From the IMG/VR virus record IMGVR_UViG_3300037541_000804, positions 101,330 through 165,329 of that record: 64,000 nt of DNA; one strand, 5' to 3'. Below, piece after piece: positions 14,088-21,810 of this stretch. The DNA comes from a virus. Position numbers and translations under genes: made by a program. Below the pieces are notes generated by a model. It saw nothing but the letters and a program-made list of their open reading frames with translations, was not told the origin of the DNA and did not search any database. Numbering within the stretch: the stretch's first letter is position 1; each line of letters opens with the position of its first letter.

Positions 14088-15389
14088 GCCCCTTCCTTTA
14101 GGTAGGGGATGAATTTGCGGTCAAACAAAATAATTAAAAAGTTTTTGGGTGTTTTTTAACAATTAGTGTAATATATGGTGATTGCACCACCGCGCTTACA
14201 AATTCCGAATTTATCCAACGACAGCGCAAGAACAAATCTTGCGGCAGACGATTGGGTGTACGCGGTTCATCTATAATTGGGCGCTGGCCCAAAGAAGGGA
14301 GGCATGGGTGCAAGATAAGAAAAACATGACCTATGCAAAGTCTTGCAAAGCGTTGACGGAGTTAAAAGACTCGCCAGAGCGCGAGTGGCTTAACGATGTG
14401 TCAAGCGTTTGCTTGCAACAAAGCCTCAATAACTTGGACGTTGCATTCGGCAATTTCTTTAAGAAGCGGGCGGCATATCCCAGCTTTAAGTCTCGCAAAA
14501 ACGGTGGTTCTGCGCGGTTTATGGGCAACGCCTTTCGGCTGAAAGGCGAAAGCCTCTTCCTCGCGAAGATTAAAACGCCAATTAAAGTTCAATGGTCGCG
14601 CCCGCTTTCCAGCGTTCCGAACTCCATTACCGTTTCTCAAAACGCCAGCGGTCAATGGTTTGCGTCGTTCCTTTGTGAGGAGGAAATTGAAAAGCTTCCG
14701 CCTTCCAACGGTCGAATCGGTATCGACGTTGGTATTGAAAATTTTGCCACACTCTCGGATGGGTGCAAATTTCAATCTCCAAAAGCAATTCGTAAACTGC
14801 GCAAGAAAATGGCACGCCTGCAAAAGAGTCATTCGCGTAAGCAAAAAGGCTCCAAAAACCGTGAACGCACTCGCAAAAAAGTCGCCCGCCTTCACCAGCA
14901 TATTTCAGATGTGCGCAAAGATTTTCTCCACAAACTGTCAACTCAACTCGTTCGCGAAAACCAAGCGATAGCGTTAGAAGACTTGTCTGTATCAAACATG
15001 GTTAAGAACCGCAAACTTTCTCGCTGTATCAGCGAGCAAGGCTGGCGAGACTTTCGCACCATGCTTGAATACAAATGCGAATGGTATGGGCGCGAGCTAC
15101 TAATAGTAGATCGTTGGTTTCCAAGCAGCAAAACCTGCTCATGTTGTGGAGCGAAGGCTAGCTTTGGCCTAGAAACAAGGCAATGGACGTGTGGCGGCTG
15201 CGGCGCTAGCCATGACCGAGACGTTAACGCCGCAAAAAACATTTTGGCCGCTGGACAAGCGGTGTCAGACTGTGGAGTGGACGGAAGACCAACGAAGAAC
15301 TATGTTCTTCGGGGCAGGACACTACGAAGCAGTAAATCAAAGGCGCGAGCCAAGGAATCCCCGTCTCTTTAGGGCGGGGAGGATGTCAA
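14088..15389 (+). mobile_element. IS605/IS1341-type element 2, tnpB only
   Basis: Left-end hairpin CCCCTTC/GTAGGGG at 14099-14118, followed by ATGAATTT as in element 1. The right-end hairpin CCCCGTC/GGGCGGGG ends in GGATGTCAA at 15389. The ends are related to those of element 1 but clearly diverged, so the two copies are not a recent duplication. No tnpA. Left boundary approximate. The element sits between the 84-base structured element and the 133-base structured element. Confidence 0.7.
14182..15372 (+). CDS. tnpB: TnpB RNA-guided nuclease (IS605 family), copy 2
   Basis: 396 aa starting at TTG 14182, which aligns with the ATG of copy 1. The nearby ATG at 14175 is in another frame. RuvC-like acidic residues (GIDVGIE, ALEDLSVSNM, HDRDVNAAKN) and the zinc ribbon (CSCCGA, CGGCGA) are all intact. 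Roughly four fifths of residues match copy 1, with long identical runs around the RuvC and zinc-ribbon regions. The predicted guide beyond 15389 corresponds to the base of the structured element at 15400. A TAATAT box precedes the start. Confidence 0.9.
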   Translation: MHHRAYKFRIYPTTAQEQILRQTIGCTRFIYNWALAQRREAWVQDKKNMTYAKSCKALTELKDSPEREWLNDVSSVCLQQSLNNLDVAFGNFFKKRAAYPSFKSRKNGGSARFMGNAFRLKGESLFLAKIKTPIKVQWSRPLSSVPNSITVSQNASGQWFASFLCEEEIEKLPPSNGRIGIDVGIENFATLSDGCKFQSPKAIRKLRKKMARLQKSHSRKQKGSKNRERTRKKVARLHQHISDVRKDFLHKLSTQLVRENQAIALEDLSVSNMVKNRKLSRCISEQGWRDFRTMLEYKCEWYGRELLIVDRWFPSSKTCSCCGAKASFGLETRQWTCGGCGASHDRDVNAAKNILAAGQAVSDCGVDGRPTKNYVLRGRTLRSSKSKARAKESPSL

Positions 15390-15399
15390 CTGTCTAATA

Positions 15400-15532
15400 A
15401 AACTTTAGCACGCTAAATTCGTTCCGTCAATCCCCAAGACACAATATCGAGGGGCGAAACCATTAACCGTTGGTTCCAGCAATCAACCCATTTGTAGGGT
15501 GCCTATCGCGTTTAGGCACGGTGCTAAAGTTT
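15400..15532. ncRNA. Structured RNA-like element with 12-bp closing stem
   Basis: AAACTTTAGCAC at 15400-15411 pairs perfectly with GTGCTAAAGTTT at 15521-15532. Inside lie CCCC/GGGG, GGTT/AACC and a strong hairpin GTGCCTA/TAGGCAC. This makes a multi-branched fold of about 133 bases without a protein frame. It starts ten bases after the IS right end and ends seven bases before the stop of the convergent gene. It could be a non-coding RNA, a riboregulator, an intron relic or an elaborate bidirectional terminator. Confidence 0.5.
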
Positions 15533-15538
15533 AAGAAA

Positions 15539-15793
15539 TTAGGAATGCAGCTTGTGGTTCGTATAAGCGGCTTTGAACTTGGGATAGCTCTTGTATTTGG
15601 TCAAGTCTTTTTCAACCATTACGCGGTGAATGCTGTTGATAGAGCAACCTCGCTTGCGCATAGCGCTAACGGTTTCCGCCTCGTCAGAAGCCATAATCGC
15701 CCTTGGTCTTCCGAGGTTCTTAATGCGGCCATTCGCAAGAATTTTTGCGCGAGCTACTAGCTGATCTACGATTTGTTTGTTTTTGTTGTTCAT
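15539..15793 (-). CDS. Putative helix-turn-helix protein, 84 aa
   Basis: Basic, helical. A segment around residues 42-60 (AMRKRGCSINSIHRVMVE) looks like a helix-turn-helix of the resolvase or terminase-small type, preceded by LGRPRAI, an arm-like basic motif. It may bind DNA as a regulator. Its transcript would read into the structured element downstream. Confidence 0.5.
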   Translation of the reverse strand: MNNKNKQIVDQLVARAKILANGRIKNLGRPRAIMASDEAETVSAMRKRGCSINSIHRVMVEKDLTKYKSYPKFKAAYTNHKLHS

Positions 15794-15859
15794 TTTAGTT
15801 TAGGTTTATTTTGTTTTTTCAGAAGGGGTTTTAGGGAGTTTGGCCGAAAGGCTTAACCC

Positions 15860-16078
15860 CTAAGCGTTAGCGATAATAGACTGTAGTTCAAAAACCACGG
15901 ATTGCAAGTCGTTTTTAATTCGGCGCAGGGCGTCTGGTTGTTTTTCGTGTTTGGCGATTGAACCACCGATAAGATAATACATGTTTTGCACCACGTCAAC
16001 TGCTTCCGTGGAATAGTCGAGAATTTCTTGTCGCGGGTTATTTGTTAGGCTGGGGGCGATGCGGTCGATGAGTTTCAT
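15860..16078 (-). CDS. Hypothetical helical protein, 72 aa
   Basis: All-helical small protein with an amphipathic C-terminal half. The 66 bases upstream to the previous stop hold only a weak A/T-rich stretch. Unrecognised. Confidence 0.55.
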   Translation of the reverse strand: MKLIDRIAPSLTNNPRQEILDYSTEAVDVVQNMYYLIGGSIAKHEKQPDALRRIKNDLQSVVFELQSIIANA

Positions 16079-16081
16079 AGT

Positions 16082-16267
16082 TTAGTCAATTCTAAGGAAG
16101 TCTTCGCCTTCCGTCAAGTTATTTGTGTCTATTTTTGGGTCAGTTTCATCAATTTCGTCGCCAGCGTCAAAATGTTCGGTTTCCCAATAAGGATTCCAGC
16201 AACAACCGTCGCCGCAAAAGTCGCCGTTGTCAACGTAGAGTTCGCAAGAGTGTAGGAGGGAAATCAT
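16082..16267 (-). CDS. Acidic Cys-containing protein, 61 aa
   Basis: CGDGCC near residues 18-23 in a very acidic context; possible metal site. Follows its upstream neighbour closely. Function unknown. Confidence 0.5.
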   Translation of the reverse strand: MISLLHSCELYVDNGDFCGDGCCWNPYWETEHFDAGDEIDETDPKIDTNNLTEGEDFLRID

Positions 16268-16284
16268 GTGTTTTGTTTTTAAAA

Positions 16285-16485
16285 TTATGCGCTGCCGTAG
16301 CGGAAACTTTTCCAGCCATCTCCGTAATTAGAAAATCCAAGTTCTTCTAATTTGGCCGTGTCTTCTTCTGAAATTTCAGCATCGTCATAACCGCAAATCC
16401 ACAATTCGTCATGCTCGCAATGAGTTTGGTATGGTTCGTCACCATATTTAAGGAAAATGGTTAGTGCTTCGATTAGGTTTTTCAT
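16285..16485 (-). CDS. Conserved phage hypothetical protein, 66 aa
   Basis: The patterns ALTIFLKY, THCEHD and ending GWKSFRYGSA belong to a small protein I associate with many unrelated phages, always unannotated. His and Cys in THCEHDELWICG may bind a metal. Function unknown. Confidence 0.65.
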   Translation of the reverse strand: MKNLIEALTIFLKYGDEPYQTHCEHDELWICGYDDAEISEEDTAKLEELGFSNYGDGWKSFRYGSA

Positions 16486-16488
16486 GGG

Positions 16489-16572
16489 TTATTTCTTGAG
16501 AACCAGTAGAACTGGCAGTGCGACGAAACAAATCGCCGCAATCCAGATTAAGATTTTGAAGATTGTTTGCAT
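16489..16572 (-). CDS. Membrane micropeptide, 27 aa
   Basis: One hydrophobic helix (about 4-24) and a Lys-Lys end. Fits a single transmembrane segment. It ends three bases before the next gene and starts two bases after the previous stop. Confidence 0.45.
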   Translation of the reverse strand: MQTIFKILIWIAAICFVALPVLLVLKK

Positions 16573-16573
16573 A

Positions 16574-16780
16574 TTAGTTGAGAACAATAATCGACTTATC
16601 TGGCGGAGTCAAGCCGAAATTCTTTTGCGGCGGGGTTTTATTTGGCCGACCATTCGCCGCTAGCTGAAATAGAGCAACAGCAACAACACCAGCCATAAAT
16701 ATAGACAAAATCAACCAAACAATTGGCCCAAAAATAATCCATCCAAGGAATTTGGCCGTTTTTAAAAGCATAATTTTCAT
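16574..16780 (-). CDS. Membrane protein, 68 aa
   Basis: The ATG at 16780 makes an ATGA overlap with the upstream stop and is preferred to earlier in-frame starts. Two hydrophobic stretches (about 5-22 and 24-45), then a polar Pro/Lys-rich tail. Unrecognised. Confidence 0.55.
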   Translation of the reverse strand: MKIMLLKTAKFLGWIIFGPIVWLILSIFMAGVVAVALFQLAANGRPNKTPPQKNFGLTPPDKSIIVLN

Positions 16781-16860
16781 GAAAATAAAGACGCAAAAAT
16801 GAAAACAAGAACAGCCGACAAACCCAATACACAAACGAAATTCTCTGGGGTAAAGGTCAT
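16777..16860 (-). CDS. Membrane micropeptide, 27 aa
   Basis: One hydrophobic helix from about residue 7 to the end. ATGA overlaps at both ends place it inside a translationally coupled chain of small genes. Confidence 0.45.
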   Translation of the reverse strand: MTFTPENFVCVLGLSAVLVFIFASLFS

Positions 16861-16995
16861 TGTTTTTCGATTAGTTTTTTGGCCTCGTTGACACAATCTA
16901 ACAAAAAATCATTCATTTCCTTCTCGTCTCCCGTGTTAGCGTTTTTTGTTAATGAGCGGGAATAGAGCGTTTTTGATTTGTTGTAGGGTGAACAT
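16857..16995 (-). pseudogene. Small gene with apparent frameshift in A6 tract
   Basis: From ATG 16995 the frame reads MFTLQQIKNALFPLINKKR and stops. One base further on, at a run of six A, another frame continues with NTGDEKEMNDFLLDCVNEAK and stops at an ATGA junction with the next gene. Joining the two gives a sensible 45-aa acidic helical protein. This is either a one-base indel, an assembly error or a frameshifting site. Confidence 0.45.
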
Positions 16996-17001
16996 GTGTT
17001 G

Positions 17002-17244
17002 TTAGTCTTCGTTGTCAAAATATTCGGTGTATTGTTTACCATTGTCAAATAGATAATTCAACAAGGCTTCTCTATCTTCCGAAACGGCGATAATTGAGAC
17101 GGCCAAGGATTCATCCTTTGTGCGAATGTCTTGAAGAATGCAGTATTTATTTTTGCCGCTACCATCATCGTATTTTTCGATATGGCAGTAGTCAGGATGT
17201 ACTGCTGGGCGAAAGGAGATTTGAGGATATTTTTCTTCTTTCAT
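17002..17244 (-). CDS. Hypothetical protein, 80 aa
   Basis: Charged alpha/beta protein with an acidic, Tyr-rich end. One base separates its start from the stop of the Cys-rich gene upstream. Unrecognised. Confidence 0.55.
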   Translation of the reverse strand: MKEEKYPQISFRPAVHPDYCHIEKYDDGSGKNKYCILQDIRTKDESLAVSIIAVSEDREALLNYLFDNGKQYTEYFDNED

Positions 17245-17245
17245 G

Positions 17246-17404
17246 CTAATATCGGGCGCGGCAATCTACATTTAGGCAAATTCCTTGGCCGTGACGGGTA
17301 AAGTTTAGCGTTGTTCCGCATTTTCGGCAGAAACCGCAGAATTTGCAGATTTTGCAGATTTTGCCGAGGTAGTAGAGAAAGCGGAGATGTAGTTTGCGAA
17401 TCAT
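17246..17404 (-). CDS. Cys-rich zinc-binding-like protein, 52 aa
   Basis: Residues about 17-30 read CKICKFCGFCRKCG, followed by two more Cys later. This is a dense set of CxxC pairs that should bind zinc. Basic overall. ATGA overlap with the gene upstream. Confidence 0.5.
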   Translation of the reverse strand: MIRKLHLRFLYYLGKICKICKFCGFCRKCGTTLNFTRHGQGICLNVDCRARY

Positions 17405-17847
17405 AGCGATAGTGTAGTATGCCAGTAACTCTCAAAGCTGTCAACCAATTCCCAACAATAATCTTTCTTGCAATCGTTGTTGTAGAGGTATGAGCCGTCT
17501 GGAAGAACGAACGATAATAGTCCGTCTCCATTCCAATAATAAAGCATTTTTATTGAGCGATTGTTGCTGATTTGAAACTCTTTACAGTTGAAGATTTCGG
17601 CGCAGGTGAAGAAATTTTCGCAAGTTTCATCGCATTTTAGGAATGTATTTGGTTCGTTTTCGCAATCCCATTCTGGCACAGGCTGTTTTGGTAGCTCAAT
17701 AACATTTTCGCGCAGTTCAAAGGTTGAATAGCAGCCTAATGTGTAATCTGGCCCAATTCTATCCTGTTTAAAAAACAAGTGGCGCAAGTGTTCGCCAACG
17801 AGGTTGGGGTTGTCTTGGGCGTTGACAGAGAGATTTAGAGAGAACAT
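17401..17847 (-). CDS. Cys-rich hypothetical protein, 148 aa
   Basis: Acidic protein with about ten Cys spread through the middle and end. Preceded by a promoter at 17853-17881 and by a divergent rightward gene. No family recognised. Confidence 0.6.
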   Translation of the reverse strand: MFSLNLSVNAQDNPNLVGEHLRHLFFKQDRIGPDYTLGCYSTFELRENVIELPKQPVPEWDCENEPNTFLKCDETCENFFTCAEIFNCKEFQISNNRSIKMLYYWNGDGLLSFVLPDGSYLYNNDCKKDYCWELVDSFESYWHTTLSL

Positions 17848-17852
17848 CTTCC

Positions 17853-17881
17853 AAACTACACTTTTTTGTTTGGGCCGTCAA
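17853..17881 (-). promoter_or_regulatory. Leaderless sigma70-type promoter
   Basis: TTGACG at 17881-17876, 17 bases, TAGTTT at 17858-17853, five bases to the ATG at 17847. Confidence 0.5.
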
Positions 17882-17937
17882 ATGTTTTTGTTAAATTTTT
17901 GCGGCAGGAGGTTGGGTTTTTGAATGTAATATGGGGT

Positions 17938-18567
17938 ATGAAAGCTTCTTCTCGCGCAAGGAAAATCCTTAAATCTTTCCCGCAGGATGTTCAAAAATAC
18001 TTTCTAAAAATAGACAAAAAGCTCCAAAAACAGGGCTACACTTTTTTTCTTGGCGGCGGAAAGTCTCTTTATAATAGCGGGAAATGCTCTGGTTACTTTT
18101 GTCCCACAAGTAGGGTTTTGGCCGTTTCTATTGGAGGCTTATTAGAAGACTCTATTTCAACGCTGACGCACGAATACTGTCACTATTTGCAATATAAAAA
18201 TAAATCATCAATTTGGCACAGTTGTAAAATCTATAGCGGTCATCAAAGGTTCTTAAATTATCTTAGTGGTTCTAAAATTTATAAGGCTAGAGAATGCACT
18301 ATCGCTGCGCTCCTTCTTGAATTAGATTGCGAAAAAAGGGCCATTCGCGCTCTAAAAAGATGGCCAAAATATATAGATATTAATTTAGCAAAAAAAAGCG
18401 CAACTGCTTATATTTTGTCCCATTGGTGGATGTTGGAAAACAGAAAATGGCCAACCACTAGTATCTATAGCAAAAAAATTCTTTGTCACTGCCCAAACAA
18501 ATTCCTAAAGTCTTATCTTAATGTCCCAGAAAAAATAGCCATTGCTTTCAAACGTCACTTAAGATAA
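17938..18567 (+). CDS. HExxH metallopeptidase-like protein
   Basis: 209 aa. HEYCH at 78-82 is a zinc-binding HExxH motif in a helix, following a hydrophobic strand (RVLAVSIGGLLE), as in zincin-type peptidases; no clear third ligand is identified. The start at 17938 lies five bases after TAATAT, matching the leaderless pattern on this strand; an upstream ATG at 17866 would read through the promoter. It may cleave protein or just keep the fold. It is a lone rightward gene in a leftward region and its codons are A/T-rich, which suggests separate acquisition. Confidence 0.6.
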   Translation: MKASSRARKILKSFPQDVQKYFLKIDKKLQKQGYTFFLGGGKSLYNSGKCSGYFCPTSRVLAVSIGGLLEDSISTLTHEYCHYLQYKNKSSIWHSCKIYSGHQRFLNYLSGSKIYKARECTIAALLLELDCEKRAIRALKRWPKYIDINLAKKSATAYILSHWWMLENRKWPTTSIYSKKILCHCPNKFLKSYLNVPEKIAIAFKRHLR

Positions 18568-18659
18568 GTATGCTATAAAAGCAAACCAATTTTGTCAAAT
18601 TCGCACAAAAGGATTCCGCCCAATTTAAAAGAGGCATTTGATCGTTGGTGTAAATAAAA

Positions 18660-18684
18660 AACCCTCGCCTTTTGAGCGAGGGTT
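18660..18684 (-). terminator. Rho-independent terminator
   Basis: AACCCTCGC and GCGAGGGTT form a nine-pair stem with a seven-base loop. On the minus strand it is followed by a T-run, so it ends leftward transcription after the 59-aa membrane gene. It also faces the end of the rightward metallopeptidase-like gene. Confidence 0.8.
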
Positions 18685-18703
18685 GATTAGTTCTTTTAAT
18701 GAA

Positions 18704-18883
18704 TTATTTCTTTTTGAAATTCAGGGCCAAGTAATTGACCACTTTTGCTACTTTCGCAACCCAACTATTGTCCTTGTCTGAGGGAGTGAGATTTGCGACT
18801 AGGGATGCCACGGTGACAATTCCAGTCACAATGGCAATAAGGGCTTCTGCGTTGTCGGTAATGAATTTAATGGAATCTTGCAT
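18704..18883 (-). CDS. Small membrane protein, 59 aa
   Basis: One hydrophobic helix (about 13-32), a polar linker and a Lys-Lys-Lys end. Shape resembles small one-helix holins, though no lysin is adjacent. Stands just before the terminator. Confidence 0.5.
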   Translation of the reverse strand: MQDSIKFITDNAEALIAIVTGIVTVASLVANLTPSDKDNSWVAKVAKVVNYLALNFKKK

Positions 18884-18913
18884 AGGGTGAAATCTTTCTC
18901 CCCTAGATTACAC

Positions 18914-19051
18914 TTAAAACTGCAAAATTCTCTCCAACAATCTTTGTTGCCTGCGTTTAAGGCAGTTAGAGTAGCGTGTTTTTTTCGGCCCATACCAATA
19001 CCAGTAACAGAACGACAAAAACGAATAAAAAAAGTACTTAATAATCACCAT
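18914..19051 (-). CDS. Small membrane protein, 45 aa
   Basis: Aromatic-rich hydrophobic helix at the N-terminus (about 2-20), then a very basic tail. Its ATG lies within the end of the zinc-ribbon gene upstream. An alternative frame in the same DNA cannot be excluded. Confidence 0.4.
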   Translation of the reverse strand: MVIIKYFFYSFLSFCYWYWYGPKKTRYSNCLKRRQQRLLERILQF

Positions 19052-19254
19052 TTTTCTTTTGGGCAGGGTTTGTTGCTGAAAATCTTTGCTTTCAACATGC
19101 ATTTGCAAACGGAACAATGGGCAACTGGCGTGTCAGCTTTAAATTCGCACGAGTTGCAAATTGCCAAGCGAGCTTCGCCCTTTTTAAATTGTTCGGCGGA
19201 GGGAGAAAAGGCCGTTCCCCATGATTTTAAAATGTCAAGAATGTTAATCGGCAT
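19045..19254 (-). CDS. Zinc-ribbon protein, 69 aa
   Basis: ICNSCEF and HCSVCKCMLK, then CPKEKW at the end, a pattern I associate with large-phage small proteins with two CxxC knuckles and a CPxxKW end. Likely structural zinc. Role unknown. Confidence 0.6.
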   Translation of the reverse strand: MPINILDILKSWGTAFSPSAEQFKKGEARLAICNSCEFKADTPVAHCSVCKCMLKAKIFSNKPCPKEKW

Positions 19255-19648
19255 ATTCTATTCCGTATATATTACCCGTAATTGTGTGATGTGAGCAATT
19301 TCTCATCGACAAATCAATATGTTCCTCCGTCAAGTCTTTAAGGATGAATTCCCCATCGCGCCAAACTACTTGATACTCAGTCTCAAAAACAACCATTTCT
19401 AGTATATCGCCCAAATAGATTTTCCGACCCGCCGAATCAAAATAACCGCTCCAAGGTTCCACGACAAAGTTTCTGGAATCATGCTCCACGACAAAATCGC
19501 CTTCATCTTCGTATGGTGCTTGTCTTACGATTTCTATAATTCCGCCAGTCGGCAAGAGGGCAAACTCGCTCGTAGTCCGTTGATTGGACGGCCAGAACGG
19601 GGAATTGGTGTAGAGGTTGGCCTTCTTGGAAAACAGTCGAAAATTCAT
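19244..19648 (-). CDS. YopX-like protein
   Basis: 134 aa. The second half shows the YopX-type order: a glycine-framed turn then IYLGDILEM, a strand ending YQVVWRDGEFILKD, and near the end TITGNIYG. YopX proteins are small beta-rich phage proteins, common in acc. regions, without a defined biochemical role. The N-terminal 30 residues are less typical. Confidence 0.6.
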   Translation of the reverse strand: MNFRLFSKKANLYTNSPFWPSNQRTTSEFALLPTGGIIEIVRQAPYEDEGDFVVEHDSRNFVVEPWSGYFDSAGRKIYLGDILEMVVFETEYQVVWRDGEFILKDLTEEHIDLSMRNCSHHTITGNIYGIEYAD

Positions 19649-19683
19649 GGTTTTTTAATTTGCTCTTTAGTGAGTTGTTTCAT

Positions 19684-19887
19684 TTAATTATCAAGCAAAT
19701 ACTTGATTCGTTCAGGAAGAAGTTTAACTCTGCTTGGAACTTCATGCAGGTAATCTTTTAGAACTTCTCGCACTTGCTTTAGAGTCTTGAGTTCTGATTC
19801 AATTACGGTGACGATAAACGCTTCATGATCAAAATCTTTCGGCGGAAAAGCGGGGAGAAGATAGGAAAATCTTTCAGAAAGGTTCAT
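19684..19887 (-). CDS. Hypothetical protein, 67 aa
   Basis: Helical, slightly basic at the end; unrecognised. The 36 bases between it and the YopX-like gene hold nothing obvious. Confidence 0.5.
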   Translation of the reverse strand: MNLSERFSYLLPAFPPKDFDHEAFIVTVIESELKTLKQVREVLKDYLHEVPSRVKLLPERIKYLLDN

Positions 19888-19900
19888 GTTAGAATTTAGC

Positions 19901-20494
19901 CTATTTTTCGATAATTACAAGCTTTTTCTCTAATTCTTCAATATTCCATGTCAAGGCTCGATTTTCAACACTTAGTTTCGCCACTTCTTCTTTTAATTCA
20001 GCGATTATTTCGTCCGCTTCGGAAAGTAATTGAACCTTGTCTTCGTATTCTTCCTGTAGCTTAGAAATGTTTTTAGCGTCATTCGCGACTAGGTTAATTT
20101 CGGCAATTAGGCCAAAATGCCTGACAGCTTCTTCTATTTCGTCCCAAAGAGTTTTTGTCGTTTCTGGATCGTCGCCGAAATTGTCGGTCCACTTTTCGAG
20201 TTCTTCTTCTACGTCTGATTTGGCGTCTTTAAGGTCTTGGATTTCGGATTCGAGGTTTTTAATTGAATCTTTAAGGCCGCTCACCTTATCCTCTTGGGCT
20301 TTTTGCTCTCCCTCACAATCAACCAAAATCTTAATCGCCGCTGTTCGGCCTATTATTCTATAGGCTTTAATAATCGGGAACTCTTGGCCGTCTGGATATT
20401 CCGCTAAAACTGGAATAGGGCAACCATTGATGCCGAAAAGACACCGTTCAATTTCTTCGTTCTTAATATAGGCTGAAATAGATTCTGGATTCAT
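19901..20494 (-). CDS. Coiled-coil protein, 197 aa
   Basis: After a mixed N-terminal domain (about 1-60) nearly all the rest is Glu/Lys/Leu-rich with heptad spacing, in two blocks (about 65-110 and 135-197). Likely a rod-like scaffold or assembly factor. ATGA junction with the gene upstream. Confidence 0.6.
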   Translation of the reverse strand: MNPESISAYIKNEEIERCLFGINGCPIPVLAEYPDGQEFPIIKAYRIIGRTAAIKILVDCEGEQKAQEDKVSGLKDSIKNLESEIQDLKDAKSDVEEELEKWTDNFGDDPETTKTLWDEIEEAVRHFGLIAEINLVANDAKNISKLQEEYEDKVQLLSEADEIIAELKEEVAKLSVENRALTWNIEELEKKLVIIEK

Positions 20495-20655
20495 TGTTTT
20501 TGCTGAATTAATAGTTGGACTTTTCTCAAGGCTACTTCTGCGTCCAAAAGAGGGGCTTTCAGTCGTGCGGGCAATGTAGAGTCTTTTTGCGCGAAGTCAA
20601 GTTTTGGAATGATAAAATCAAAAATAACAGCAAGGTATTCTTCTGGATCAGTCAT
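20491..20655 (-). CDS. Hypothetical protein, 54 aa
   Basis: Small helical protein. Overlaps the upstream stop by eight bases and the downstream start by four, so translation is probably coupled through the group. Confidence 0.5.
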   Translation of the reverse strand: MTDPEEYLAVIFDFIIPKLDFAQKDSTLPARLKAPLLDAEVALRKVQLLIQQKQ

Positions 20656-20881
20656 TTAGTTGTTCCTCCCATTTTTTGAAAAGATGGTCAGCATATTCTG
20701 TTAAAAAATTTGTTATATCTACAATGTTTGTTCCATCGTCCCACGCTACGGCTGTAATCTCATAGCGTTCTGGAATTGGCGGATCGCCCAAACTATATTT
20801 ATATTCGCCCGTGGCTTTCTCCGCTTGATGAATTTCTACTTCAAAAATTAGTCTAGGGTCTGTTAATGAAGAAATTTGCAT
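20648..20881 (-). CDS. Hypothetical protein, 77 aa
   Basis: The ATG at 20881 is chosen because it sits one base after the upstream stop; longer frames would overlap deeply. Acidic alpha/beta protein. Unknown. Confidence 0.55.
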   Translation of the reverse strand: MQISSLTDPRLIFEVEIHQAEKATGEYKYSLGDPPIPERYEITAVAWDDGTNIVDITNFLTEYADHLFKKWEEQLND

Positions 20882-20882
20882 A

Positions 20883-21272
20883 TTACTTTTTGCCAATTTT
20901 GTGGTAATATTTTTCAAAATCCTCTGGAGTTTCCATGCAAATAAATCCCCCTGCAATTGAATCAGCTTCACCACTTTCGCCCATCTTCTTCGACAAGTCA
21001 ACCTCGGGAAGGTAGGCGTTAACAATTACATCCTCGTCTAAACCTCCCATTCGATAGTAGCAAAGTTTTTCTTTAGCGTTGTCGGGTTGAACGTATCTAT
21101 CCAAAGACCATAGATAAACCACCTTTTCTTCACCGTTTTTCCACTCGTCGCCTTCTCTGTCTGGCGAAGATAGCAACTCGAAAATTACATTATGGGCAGC
21201 TTCATTTGGGCCACGGTAAATAAACTTTGGGCGCTTGTTTTTAGGAGCGGGTTGGTTGGGAGAATCAGTCAT
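20883..21272 (-). CDS. Hypothetical protein, 129 aa
   Basis: Pro/Lys-rich N-terminus and an acidic body. A clear promoter fixes the start although the gene upstream ends almost at the same place. Function unknown. Confidence 0.6.
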   Translation of the reverse strand: MTDSPNQPAPKNKRPKFIYRGPNEAAHNVIFELLSSPDREGDEWKNGEEKVVYLWSLDRYVQPDNAKEKLCYYRMGGLDEDVIVNAYLPEVDLSKKMGESGEADSIAGGFICMETPEDFEKYYHKIGKK

Positions 21273-21604
21273 GCGTTAATATCGTAGAGCTTTTTCAACT
21301 TGTCAAGGGCCACAAAAACACCAATTTTTTTACAGAAGGCGTCTCCCACATAACAATCGGCCCGAATAACGATCTTTTCTTCTCCCTTTTGAAGTTCCAA
21401 TTCTGTTGCTCCCCCACGTTCTGACACCATTTCGTATCCAAAGCCGCCGCGTTTAATATTTTCGCGAATAGCTCTGTCGGAAATGAGCGGTTCAAGTTTG
21501 TCTTTCCACTTCTTGCGGCGCATGTGTTTAACTGAAACTTTGTAACCCTGCGATTTGAGATTTTGCAAGGCGGCGGTGTTTGGGGCGGGTTTGGTGTTTT
21601 TCAT
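21269..21604 (-). CDS. Basic hypothetical protein, 111 aa
   Basis: The ATG at 21604 lies two bases after the stop of the membrane gene upstream and is preferred to earlier in-frame codons. Lys/Arg-rich first half; unrecognised. Confidence 0.6.
   Translation of the reverse strand: MKNTKPAPNTAALQNLKSQGYKVSVKHMRRKKWKDKLEPLISDRAIRENIKRGGFGYEMVSERGGATELELQKGEEKIVIRADCYVGDAFCKKIGVFVALDKLKKLYDINA
21278..21306 (-). promoter_or_regulatory. Leaderless sigma70-type promoter
   Basis: TTGACA at 21306-21301, 17 bases, GATATT at 21283-21278, five bases to the ATG at 21272. Confidence 0.65.
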
Positions 21605-21606
21605 AA

Positions 21607-21804
21607 TTATTTTTTGAACTTTACGAGTTTGACGAAGGTTGCAGCGGCTACTAGAATGGCTACGGGAACGGCTACCCACCACGGGGAGATAAGGGATGCC
21701 AGCCAAAATGTGACTACAAACGGTACAACGGCCAAAAGCACTAAAAATAGACAAAAAATAGCACACCCAAAATTGTTATTGGGGAGTAGGATTGGGTTAG
21801 GCAT
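21607..21804 (-). CDS. Membrane protein, 65 aa
   Basis: Two hydrophobic helices (about 13-34 and 41-59) with a short turn and a basic C-terminal tail. No family recognised. Driven by the best promoter in the window. Confidence 0.55.
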   Translation of the reverse strand: MPNPILLPNNNFGCAIFCLFLVLLAVVPFVVTFWLASLISPWWVAVPVAILVAAATFVKLVKFKK

Positions 21805-21810
21805 GGGTTA

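Noticed and set aside
14401-14901. 166-aa leftward frame
   Set aside because: Lies antisense to the intact tnpB copy 2; it is a by-product of its codon use.
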